Source: Chloroflexota bacterium (lineage in GTDB: Bacteria; Chloroflexota; Anaerolineae; B4-G1). From it: a stretch of DNA of 6,519 nucleotides. Position 1 is the stretch's first letter. Each line of letters begins with the position of its first letter. The notes beneath the pieces were generated by a model that was given only the letters and a program-made list of their open reading frames with translations, ran no database searches and was not told the origin of the DNA. Location of the stretch: assembly GCA_003648085.1 (NCBI GenBank), contig QMOC01000159.1, positions 1 through 6,519 on the forward strand, in the 5' to 3' direction. A program made the translations under genes and the position numbers. This document shows, piece after piece, positions 1-5,521 of this stretch.

Positions 1-1
1 C

Positions 2-121
2 GGTCTGGTGGCATTGGGCCCCACACCCGAGGCGGTCATCACCATCACCGCTATGATGGTCAGAATGGCCCAGGTCCTGCTGGGCACCTATGCCCTGGGC
101 GGCCCACACTTCATAACGTAG
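2..121 (+). CDS. C-terminal end of a membrane protein, possibly flippase-like (UPF0104 / lysylphosphatidylglycerol synthase TM family)
   Basis: This frame is open from the left edge to a TAG stop at 119-121 and gives about 39 residues. They are mostly hydrophobic: a Gly-Pro-Thr-Pro-Glu turn is followed by one membrane-spanning stretch (AVITITAMMVRMAQVLLG) and a short tail. The pattern of a 'G-x-x-P-E' turn, then a helix with one buried Arg, then 'LLG', resembles the last helix of the UPF0104 flippase-like family, which moves lipids or lipid-linked sugars across the membrane. With only the tail visible this family call is weak. What is seen directly is an open frame with membrane-like composition and a stop; the other two forward frames in 1-121 read as low-quality sequence or contain stops. 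The next ORF starts 7 bases after the stop, so the two may be cotranscribed. Confidence 0.4.
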   Translation, partial: GLVALGPTPEAVITITAMMVRMAQVLLGTYALGGPHFIT

Positions 122-128
122 GACAAAA

Positions 129-356
129 ATGGAAGTCGTGCGCCAGACGCGGGCCATCTTCAACAACTACGGTTTTGACTGCCAGGTGTTGGCGGCCAGC
201 ATCCGCCACACGGCACACGTCGTGGATGCGCTTCTTGCCGGAGCAGACATCATCACCGTGCCCTTTGGCGTGTTGCAGAAGATGATCCGCAGCCCCTTCA
301 CCGATGTGGGATTGGAGCGCTTCCTAGCGGATTGGGCGAGGGTGACGAGCAGATGA
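129..356 (+). pseudogene. Truncated FSA/TalC-type transaldolase, C-terminal third only
   Basis: The 75 residues match the end of small (about 215-220 aa) transaldolases / fructose-6-phosphate aldolases. They contain the conserved NNYGFDCQVLAASIR block (residues 13-27), then GADIITVPFGVL, and the terminal 'TDVGLERFLADW'. The AASIR serine and arginine belong to the phosphate-binding end of the barrel. The first two thirds are missing, including the strand that carries the Schiff-base lysine. Upstream in this frame there are stops at 54-56 and 114-116 and no transaldolase-like sequence, so the start is not simply misplaced. The homology begins right at the ATG. An AGGA (120-123) lies 5 bases before it, so the stub could still be translated. 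It should have no aldolase activity. Its TGA (354-356) overlaps the nfeD start. Either it is a decaying remnant left by a rearrangement, or it is kept as a short coupled leader peptide; an assembly error is also possible. Confidence 0.75.
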
Positions 357-1684
357 TGCGTGTACTGGCATTGGCGCTGTGCCTGCTGGCTGCGTTGACG
401 TCGAACGCAGGTGCGCAGGCGGAGCGGGAAGTCTACGTGCTGACGGTGGACGGAGCGATTTCGAGCGCGACCGCCGATTACATCAGCCGGGGTATCGCGC
501 TGGCCGGGCGGGAGGGAGCGCAGGCCGTAGTCATCCTGCTCGACACCCCCGGCGGGGACGTCACTGCCACGCTCAAGATTATGGAGACGCTGGAGAACGC
601 GGAGGTGCCGGTCATCGTCTACGTCTGGCCACGGGGTGGAATGGCCGCCTCAGCCGGCACGCTGATCACGTTGGCAGCCTCGGGGGCAGCGATGGCTCCC
701 CGCACGACCATCGGCGCGGCCCATCCGGTGGTCCCAGGCGGCGCGGAGGTGGATGCCGAGACGATGGAGAAAATGGTCAACGTGCTGGTGGAGCACGCCG
801 GAGTCTTCGCCGCCCGACGGGGCGAGGCCGTGGTGGAGTGGGCCGAGCGGGCTATCCGCGAAAGCGAGACCGCCGATGAGCAAGAGGCGCTGGACCTGGG
901 TCTGATTGACGTGATCGCAGAAGACCTGAACGACTTGCTGACGCAGTTCGATGGACGCACGGTGCCGTTGGGCACAGGTGAGGTGACGCTGCACACAGCC
1001 AGCGCCACAGTGCGCGAGGTGCCGATGTCTCCTATCGAACAGATCCTGAGCGTGCTCATCAACCCCAACATCGCCTTCCTCCTCCTGATCCTCGGCATCC
1101 AACTCATCTATCTGGAACTTTCGGCTCCGGGCGGATGGGTGGCCGGCTTCCTGGGTGTGCTCTGCCTGGCGCTGGCCGCCTACGCCATGCGTATCCTGCC
1201 GCTCAACTGGTTGGGCCTGGTGCTCATCGGCGTGTCCTTCGTCCTCTTTTTCCTCGACCTCAAGACCCCAGGCGTGCAGGCGCTGACCTTTGTCGGCGTC
1301 GGAACGCTCATCGTGGGGGCGCTGGTCCTGTTCAACGTGCCGGCCCACTCACCTTATGGTAGGGTCTCGGTGCCTCTGGTAGTGGCGACGGCGTTGGTGA
1401 CCGGGGCTTTCTTCGCCTTCATCGTGGCCAAGGGGCTGCGGGCGCAGAGACTGCAGCCGGTGACTGGCCCAGAGACGATAATCGGCCACCTGGGAAGCGT
1501 CCGGACCCCGCTCGACCCCGAGGGAACGGTGTGGGTGGCGGGGGAACTGTGGACGGCGGTGGCCGATGATGGGCCAATTGCCGCAGGTGAGCAGGTTGAG
1601 GTCGTTTCCCTGGAGGGCCTGCGGCTGCACGTGCGCCGGAAGTCAAGAGACGGGAGAGGAACAGCAGTCACCCCCCAATCTTAA
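353..1684 (+). CDS. nfeD: NfeD family membrane-bound ClpP-class serine protease
   Basis: The protein has 443 residues, the full-length form of NfeD. A signal peptide (residues 1-23, ending AGAQA) is followed by an extracytoplasmic ClpP-like protease domain. Visible motifs are D64-TPGG for the oxyanion region, Ser100 in GGMAASAGT as nucleophile, and Lys140 in EKMVN. Their 40-residue spacing fits the Ser-Lys dyad of the archaeal PH1510 protease. About five membrane helices fill residues 235-365, and the C-terminal OB-fold NfeD domain (about 371-437) ends in 'GLRLHVRRK'. I chose ATG 353 because it is preceded by GAGGGTGA (338-345) and gives a clean signal peptide; a TTG at 332 would put seven polar residues before it. 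The family usually works with a stomatin/SPFH protein, cleaving its hydrophobic C-terminus. No stomatin gene follows; a promoter and terminator come next. The start overlaps the transaldolase stub by 4 bases, suggesting coupling. Confidence 0.93.
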   Translation: MMRVLALALCLLAALTSNAGAQAEREVYVLTVDGAISSATADYISRGIALAGREGAQAVVILLDTPGGDVTATLKIMETLENAEVPVIVYVWPRGGMAASAGTLITLAASGAAMAPRTTIGAAHPVVPGGAEVDAETMEKMVNVLVEHAGVFAARRGEAVVEWAERAIRESETADEQEALDLGLIDVIAEDLNDLLTQFDGRTVPLGTGEVTLHTASATVREVPMSPIEQILSVLINPNIAFLLLILGIQLIYLELSAPGGWVAGFLGVLCLALAAYAMRILPLNWLGLVLIGVSFVLFFLDLKTPGVQALTFVGVGTLIVGALVLFNVPAHSPYGRVSVPLVVATALVTGAFFAFIVAKGLRAQRLQPVTGPETIIGHLGSVRTPLDPEGTVWVAGELWTAVADDGPIAAGEQVEVVSLEGLRLHVRRKSRDGRGTAVTPQS

Positions 1685-1731
1685 ACTTGGTCCTCACAAC
1701 AGAATTTTTAAGGTAACATGGCCAAATGCGC

Positions 1732-1760
1732 TTGTGTGCTGCGCAAGTGTGTGATATAAT
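1732..1760 (+). promoter_or_regulatory. Sigma-70-type promoter for nrdR-nrdJ, extended -10
   Basis: TTGTGT (1732-1737) and TATAAT (1755-1760) are separated by 17 bases, with TG one base upstream of the -10 (TGA-TATAAT), an extended -10. Transcription would begin near 1767, giving a leader of about 93 bases before nrdR. It is the only good promoter in the 175-base gap between nfeD and nrdR. CTTGTGTG and AAGTGTGTG form an imperfect direct repeat over the spacer and -35, which might be an operator. I see no clear match to the 16-bp NrdR box. Confidence 0.75.
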
Positions 1761-1773
1761 CTGCCACGCATAG

Positions 1774-1800
1774 AACCCCCCAGATGTGGGGTTTTTATTT
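1774..1800 (+). terminator. Intrinsic terminator after nfeD, lying at the start of the nrdR leader
   Basis: AACCCC (1774-1779) pairs with GGGGTT (1788-1793) across an 8-base loop. An alternative register, CCCCA (1778-1782) with TGGGG (1787-1791), closes a GATG tetraloop. A T-rich tract (TTTTTATTT, 1792-1800) follows, giving the standard Rho-independent layout. It can end the nfeD transcript. Because it starts only about 7 bases after the predicted nrdR transcription start, it could also act as a promoter-proximal attenuator. Confidence 0.75.
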
Positions 1801-1847
1801 CCCTCAACCCCCATATCTGGCGTATGCTCGGCCCCCATCCTATCTGG
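1780..1847 (+). promoter_or_regulatory. nrdR leader with three mutually complementary elements (possible RNA switch)
   Basis: CCAGATGTGGGG (1780-1791), which includes the terminator's 3' arm, is complementary over 12 pairs (one G-U) to CCCCATATCTGG (1809-1820). A second, imperfect copy of that partner lies at 1833-1847 (CCCCA, a 3-base bulge, TATCTGG) and can form the same 12 pairs. This second copy ends inside the nrdR ribosome binding site GGGAGGA (1846-1852). The pairings are mutually exclusive with each other and with the terminator hairpin. The complementarity is seen directly; a regulatory role is inference. I do not recognise it as a known riboswitch class. Confidence 0.45.
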
Positions 1848-1859
1848 GAGGACAAAGCG

Positions 1860-2312
1860 ATGAAATGTCCCTATTGCGGCCATACTCGCACGCGGGTGAT
1901 TGATACGACCCGCAGCGCACAGGGTGTACGTCGTCGCCGTGTGTGCAAAGCGTGTGAACGACGTTTTAGCACCATCGAGCGGGCTATCCTGACCACTCCG
2001 CTGGTGGTCAAGCGGGATGGCCGGCGAGAGGAGTTTGAGCGGGAAAAGTTACTCTCAGGCCTGCGTACTGCCTGTGCCCGGCGGCCTGTCTCAGCCGACG
2101 ACTTGGAGCGCTTGGTGGACCGGGTCGAGGCCCACATCCGCCAGATGGGCAAGGCGGAGATTCCCAGCCGCGTCATCGGCGACCTGACTATCGAGGAACT
2201 TAAGGCGTTGGACCCAGTCTCCTACATTCGCTACGCCATCGTCTATCTGGGACTGGAGGACCTAGAGGCAGTGCGGGCAGAGATTGATCGTCTGTTGGGG
2301 GAGCGAGAATAG
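1860..2312 (+). CDS. nrdR: Transcriptional repressor NrdR
   Basis: NrdR senses dATP/ATP and represses ribonucleotide reductase genes by binding NrdR boxes in their promoters. The 150-residue product is the normal family length. The N-terminal zinc ribbon uses Cys3, Cys6, Cys29 and Cys32 (MKCPYCGH ... VCKACERRF), with the basic RRRR stretch at 24-27. The ATP-cone domain spans about 46-136, starting at PLVVKRDG, and contains the typical '[17 protein letters not shown]' region. ATG 1860 is chosen over the in-frame ATG at 1824 because family members begin directly at the zinc ribbon and a strong GGGAGGA lies 7 bases upstream (1846-1852). It is the first gene of an operon with nrdJ, so it probably controls its own transcript and its direct target together. 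The unusual leader upstream may add RNA-level control. Confidence 0.96.
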   Translation: MKCPYCGHTRTRVIDTTRSAQGVRRRRVCKACERRFSTIERAILTTPLVVKRDGRREEFEREKLLSGLRTACARRPVSADDLERLVDRVEAHIRQMGKAEIPSRVIGDLTIEELKALDPVSYIRYAIVYLGLEDLEAVRAEIDRLLGERE

Positions 2313-2344
2313 GGCAGGAGCGATCCTCAGTAATGGAGGCAGTG

Positions 2345-4786
2345 ATGGCAAGCACAGTTCAGACAGCAACGGTTTCGCCGCCTAGACAGCAGGTAAAGTC
2401 AGAGATCAAGTTGACCGAAAATGCTCTCGCTGTCTTGAAGCGCCGCTATTTGCGCAAGGGCCCCGACGGTGAACCAATAGAGACAGTCGAGCAGATGTTC
2501 CACCGCGTGGCTTCTCACATCGCCGCTGTCGAGGAGGATTGGGGCGGTGATGTGGCGGAGACAGAGGCGATCTTCTACGATTTGATCACCAGCCTCCGTT
2601 TCTTGCCCAACTCGCCGACTTTCACAGGGGCCGGAACGCCGCTGGGACAACTGGCGGCCTGTTTCGTCCTTCCCATCTCCGACGATATGGGCCGCGAGCC
2701 CGACGGCATCTTCCAGACACTGCGTGACACGGCGCTCATCCAGCAGACCGGCGGCGGAACGGGCTTCTCTTTCTCCCATCTGCGTCCCAAGGGGGCTGTG
2801 GTCCATAGCAGCGGAGGCCGGGCCACCGGCCCGGTGGGCTTCATGCGGGTCTTCGACGTCGCCTCCGGCATCGTCAGCCAGGGCGGAGCGAGGCGTGGCG
2901 CTAATATGGCCGTGCTGCGCGTGGACCACCCCGACATCCTTGAATTCATCCGCTGCAAGACCAACGAGGACGCCATCACTAACTTCAACATCTCCGTCGG
3001 CGTGAGTGACGCCTTTATGCTGGCGGTGGAGGAAGACGGCACGATTGACTTGGTCAATCCCCAGGACGGCAAGGTCTGGAAGACCGTACGGGCGCGGGAG
3101 ATTTTCGACGAGATCGTCGCCGGGGCGCACCGCAATGGGGAGCCGGGGATGCTCTTCCTGGACACCGCTAACCGGGATAATCCGTGTCCGCACCTGGGGG
3201 AGTATGAGGCGACGAACCCTTGCGGCGAACAGCCATTGCTCCCTTACGAAAACTGCTGCCTGGGCTCGATCAACCTGGCGCGGCACGTGCGCTATGGGGG
3301 CAACGGCCGTCCGGCGGTGGATTGGGAGAAGTTACGGGAGACAATCGAATGGGCGACGCGCTTCCTAGATAATGTAATCAACGCTAACGCCTACGTCCCC
3401 TCCGTGCCGCAACTCAAGGAGGCGGCTCATCGTACCCGGCGCATCGGGCTGGGCATAATGGGGCTGGGCGACCTGATGTACCATCTGCGGGTGCGCTACG
3501 GCAGCGAAGAGGGCCAGGAGTTGGCGGCCCAGGTGATGGAGTTCATCCGCTACCACGCGATGCGTACCGGCATCGAGTTGGCGCGGGAACGCGGACCGTT
3601 CCCCGCCATCCAGGGCAGCATCTACGACCCCGACGATATGCGCTGGACCCCGCCACGGCCTCTGACCCCCTACACGCGGCTGGAGAAGTGGGGCCGCCCG
3701 CCGTTGGACTGGGATGCCATCGTCGCCGGCATCAAGCAATACGGCATCCGCAACGCTGCCCAGACCACCGTCGCGCCCACGGGCACCGTCGCTACCATCG
3801 CCGGCTGCGAGGCCTACGGCTGCGAGCCGGTCTTCGCGCTGGCCTACACGCGCCACGTGAACGATAACGGTCGGGACCTCGAACTTCGGTATGTGAGCCC
3901 GCTCTTCCTGCAGGCGCTGAGAGAGGCGGGGCTGGATGATGCGTCTCGTGAGCGCATCGTACAGCAGGTGATGGTGACCGGGAGTTGTCAGGACGTCGAG
4001 GATGTGCCCCCAGTCGTGCGCGACGTCTTCGTCGTGGCCGGCGACATCACCGCTGAGGAACACGTGCGCATGCAGGCGGCGCTACAGGCGTTTGTGGATT
4101 CAAGCATCTCGAAGACGATCAATTGTCCCGCCACAGCCACTCCCGGCGACGTAGCGCGGGCCTTCCAACTGGCCTGGAAACTGGGCTGCAAAGGGCTCAC
4201 AGTATACGTCACCGGCTCGCGGGAGAGGGTAGTGCTGGAGACGGAGGCGACACGGCGGGCCAAGCAGCAGATCCGTGGCATAATGGTGCCTGCGACCGTG
4301 CGGCCCCGGCCGCACTGCCTGGAGGGCCGGACTTACCGTCTGGGCACGCCGCTGGGGACGGCCTACATCACGATCAATGTCAATGGCGAAGGCGAGCCCT
4401 TTGAGATCTTCCTGAACGTGGGCAAGGCGGGGTCGGACACGGCAGCGGTGGCGGAGGCCATCGGGCGGCTCATCTCACTCATCCTCCGCATTCCCTCCCC
4501 GCTCTCGGCAACGCGCCGGCTCAAGCAGGTGGTGAAGCAATTGAAGGGCATCGGCGGCGGGCGGCCGCTGGGCTTCGGGCGCGACCGAGTACGCAGCCTG
4601 CCCGACGGCGTGGCCCAGGTGCTGGCCGAGCATTTGGGGATGGTCGAGCCACCAGGAGAAGCAAAGATGGCCGAACAGTTGCCACTTTTCTCCACAGGTG
4701 ATCTGTGCCCGGAGTGTGGCCACGCCACGTTAGTGAACGAAGAAGGATGTCGGAAGTGCTATGCCTGCGGATACAGCGAATGTTGA
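2345..4786 (+). CDS. nrdJ: Adenosylcobalamin-dependent (class II) ribonucleoside reductase
   Basis: This enzyme reduces ribonucleotides to deoxyribonucleotides using coenzyme B12 to make the catalytic thiyl radical, independent of oxygen. The 813-residue protein has the class II layout. Cys106 (LAACFVLP) and Cys304 ([10 protein letters not shown]) are the redox pair. Asn291, Cys293 (thiyl) and Glu295 lie in NPCGEQ. The phosphate-binding loop is near PTGTVAT (478-484). A TSCPD-type domain covers about 660-720, and a C-terminal zinc ribbon has Cys788, Cys791, Cys805 and Cys808, with Cys813 as the last residue. The spacing between active-site cysteines matches dimeric class II enzymes such as that of Thermotoga. 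No ATP-cone is present at the N-terminus. ATG 2345 is preferred over ATG 2333 because GGAGG (2335-2339) sits 5 bases before it. It follows nrdR by 32 bases and overlaps the next gene by 26. No class I or III reductase is in the window. Confidence 0.96.
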   Translation: MASTVQTATVSPPRQQVKSEIKLTENALAVLKRRYLRKGPDGEPIETVEQMFHRVASHIAAVEEDWGGDVAETEAIFYDLITSLRFLPNSPTFTGAGTPLGQLAACFVLPISDDMGREPDGIFQTLRDTALIQQTGGGTGFSFSHLRPKGAVVHSSGGRATGPVGFMRVFDVASGIVSQGGARRGANMAVLRVDHPDILEFIRCKTNEDAITNFNISVGVSDAFMLAVEEDGTIDLVNPQDGKVWKTVRAREIFDEIVAGAHRNGEPGMLFLDTANRDNPCPHLGEYEATNPCGEQPLLPYENCCLGSINLARHVRYGGNGRPAVDWEKLRETIEWATRFLDNVINANAYVPSVPQLKEAAHRTRRIGLGIMGLGDLMYHLRVRYGSEEGQELAAQVMEFIRYHAMRTGIELARERGPFPAIQGSIYDPDDMRWTPPRPLTPYTRLEKWGRPPLDWDAIVAGIKQYGIRNAAQTTVAPTGTVATIAGCEAYGCEPVFALAYTRHVNDNGRDLELRYVSPLFLQALREAGLDDASRERIVQQVMVTGSCQDVEDVPPVVRDVFVVAGDITAEEHVRMQAALQAFVDSSISKTINCPATATPGDVARAFQLAWKLGCKGLTVYVTGSRERVVLETEATRRAKQQIRGIMVPATVRPRPHCLEGRTYRLGTPLGTAYITINVNGEGEPFEIFLNVGKAGSDTAAVAEAIGRLISLILRIPSPLSATRRLKQVVKQLKGIGGGRPLGFGRDRVRSLPDGVAQVLAEHLGMVEPPGEAKMAEQLPLFSTGDLCPECGHATLVNEEGCRKCYACGYSEC

Positions 4787-5192
4787 GCCCCAGGTGACTC
4801 CCGCACCCTCTCACCCCATCCTGGTGGTCTCCGCCAACTGGCGGACCCGTGCGCTACTGGCGGCGCAACTGGGTGAAACGTGCGGCTGTGATGTCGTGTC
4901 GGCGCCGGGAGTGAACGAGGCACTTGGCCTCGTCCAGATCGTGGGCCTCCATCCCATACTGCTGGTCGTGGATGCCGGCCAGCAGATGACCCGTGAGGAC
5001 GTGGAACGGTTGATGACTGCACTGCCGGACGCACCGCTGGTGCTGAGTGTGAGTGCGCTTCGTCGGGCAACCTTTAACTCGTTACGTGAGCATTGCGCCG
5101 CTTACCTGCCCCGTCCGGTGAGCATCGGGAGAATCGCCCAGGTCGTTGTCCAAATAATAAGAGCGGCGGAGTGCAGGACAACAACGGACTGA
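4761..5192 (+). CDS. Single-domain receiver-like protein, degenerate phosphorylation site
   Basis: The 143 residues fit a CheY-like receiver fold without any output domain. A short Pro-rich N-terminus (1-18) precedes strand 1 (PILVVSA, 19-25). Strand 3 ends at Asp71 (LLVVDAG), in the position of the phosphoacceptor. Strand 4 is PLVLSVSA (92-99), and a 'YLPRPVS' segment (115-121) replaces the usual K-P motif. The acidic pair after strand 1 is absent (Ser24-Ala25-Asn26) and the conserved Lys is Arg118, so Mg-dependent phosphorylation is doubtful. Because Asp71 remains, some phosphorylation cannot be excluded. Its ATG lies inside the nrdJ zinc-ribbon codons, 26 bases before the nrdJ stop, with a weak GGAAG (4752-4756) upstream; expression is probably coupled to nrdJ. 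A DNA or RNA target cannot be proposed. It may be a protein-interaction module acting on a partner elsewhere. Confidence 0.7.
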   Translation: MPADTANVEPQVTPAPSHPILVVSANWRTRALLAAQLGETCGCDVVSAPGVNEALGLVQIVGLHPILLVVDAGQQMTREDVERLMTALPDAPLVLSVSALRRATFNSLREHCAAYLPRPVSIGRIAQVVVQIIRAAECRTTTD

Positions 5193-5193
5193 G

Positions 5194-5230
5194 ACAAGGT
5201 CAGCACCTGATGGGATGGCACTGACCTTGT
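5194..5230 (+). repeat. Perfect 10-bp inverted repeat after the nrdR operon
   Basis: ACAAGGTCAG (5194-5203) and CTGACCTTGT (5221-5230) are exact inverted copies separated by 17 bases. The repeat starts one base after the TGA of the receiver gene. As RNA it forms a 10-pair hairpin at the 3' end of the operon, but no T tract follows on either strand, so it is not a standard intrinsic terminator. It may be an mRNA 3'-end stabiliser, a U-tract-free terminator, or a protein-binding operator. Confidence 0.6.
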
Positions 5231-5298
5231 GGGGCAAAGGTAGACGCAAACGGGGCCGGCTTTTCCCACCGGCTACGCTGCTGGGGAGCGAAACGCGC

Positions 5299-5327
5299 TT
5301 GACATGCAAAGCCTGATAAGGTATAAT
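5299..5327 (+). promoter_or_regulatory. Perfect consensus sigma-70 promoter for the tRNA gene
   Basis: TTGACA (5299-5304) and TATAAT (5322-5327) match both consensus hexamers exactly with a 17-base spacer. Transcription would start near 5334, about 34 bases before the mature tRNA 5' end. Such a strong promoter is usual for stable RNA genes. There is no clear GC-rich discriminator: the bases after the -10 are TTGAGCA. Confidence 0.9.
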
Positions 5328-5334
5328 TTGAGCA

Positions 5335-5368
5335 GTTATGGAGTAGCAACTCATAACCCGGAGTTATG
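5335..5368 (+). promoter_or_regulatory. tRNA leader with two mutually exclusive hairpins
   Basis: ACTCATAAC (5349-5357) can pair back with GTTATG-G-AGT (5335-5344, one bulged G, AGCA loop). Alternatively its CATAAC part (5352-5357) pairs forward with GTTATG (5363-5368) around a CCGGA loop. The two hairpins cannot coexist, and the second takes up the first base of the tRNA acceptor stem. The pairing is seen directly; an effect on RNase P cleavage or on tRNA folding is inference. Confidence 0.45.
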
Positions 5369-5439
5369 GCGACGTAGCTCAATGGCAGAGCAGGGGACTC
5401 ATAAGCCCTTGGTTGGCAGTTCAAGTCTGCCCGTCGCCA
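5368..5439 (+). tRNA. tRNA with CAT anticodon (elongator Met or Ile2)
   Basis: A 72-base cloverleaf is visible. The acceptor stem is GGCGACG (5368-5374) with CGTCGCC (5432-5438). The D arm is GCTC/GAGC with a 7-base loop. The anticodon loop CTCATAA (5398-5404) has CAT at 5400-5402. The variable loop is TGGTT, the T stem is GGCAG/CTGCC with loop TTCAAGT, and the discriminator is A5439. The CCA end is not encoded. It is not the initiator, since position 1 pairs with 72 and the three G-C pairs do not sit next to the anticodon loop. The elongator Met and the lysidine-modified Ile2 tRNA share this anticodon. The variable region and 'GTTCAAGTC' look like Ile2, while the acceptor stem start looks like Met, so identity is left open. 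The innermost anticodon stem pair is A-G (5397/5405). Confidence 0.93.
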
Positions 5440-5462
5440 CTGACAACCGAATAGCCTATTGG

Positions 5463-5500
5463 AAACCGTCGGTGACCCGACCACCGACGGTTTTGTTCTT
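5463..5500 (+). terminator. Intrinsic terminator after the tRNA
   Basis: CCGTCGGTG (5466-5474) and CACCGACGG (5482-5490) form a perfect 9-pair stem with a 7-base loop, followed by TTTTGTTCTT (5491-5500). The preceding AAA (5463-5465) can extend the stem into the T tract. It lies 27 bases past the tRNA 3' end and should stop most transcription before the PAP2 gene. Confidence 0.92.
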
Positions 5501-5521
5501 CACTTCAAACAGGAGGCAGCG

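Noticed and set aside
362..400. Lipoprotein signal in NfeD (LALC at residues 7-10)
   Set aside because: The cysteine is too near the N-terminus, inside the hydrophobic core; an ordinary signal peptide ending AGAQA fits better.
650..1348. 232-codon minus-strand ORF rich in His and Arg
   Set aside because: It is a shadow of nfeD, which has conserved motifs throughout.
1761..1859. Cobalamin riboswitch upstream of the B12-dependent reductase operon
   Set aside because: The leader is under 100 bases and shows no B12-box-like core; the element present is much smaller.
1824..1859. Upstream in-frame ATG start for NrdR
   Set aside because: It adds 12 residues before the zinc ribbon and has no ribosome binding site, while ATG 1860 has a strong one and matches family starts.
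1700..1860. NrdR box in the nrdR promoter
   Set aside because: I looked for the ACAC...GTGT 16-bp pattern. Only TGTG-rich direct repeats near 1731-1753 are present, without a matching ACAC half.
2399..3286. 295-codon minus-strand ORF
   Set aside because: It lies wholly antisense to the conserved nrdJ core, resembles no family I know, and is explained by GC-rich codon bias.
5255..5273. Second hairpin GCCGG/CCGGC before the tRNA promoter
   Set aside because: Only five pairs and no T tract after it; expected by chance in GC-rich DNA.
5368..5439. Initiator tRNA-fMet
   Set aside because: Positions 1 and 72 pair (G-C) and the three G-C pairs are not adjacent to the anticodon loop as in initiators.
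5200..5484. 94-codon minus-strand ORF across the tRNA gene
   Set aside because: It reads the complement of the tRNA, giving the familiar false 'RADLNCQPRAYESPALPLSYVA' type peptide, and it crosses a promoter and a terminator.
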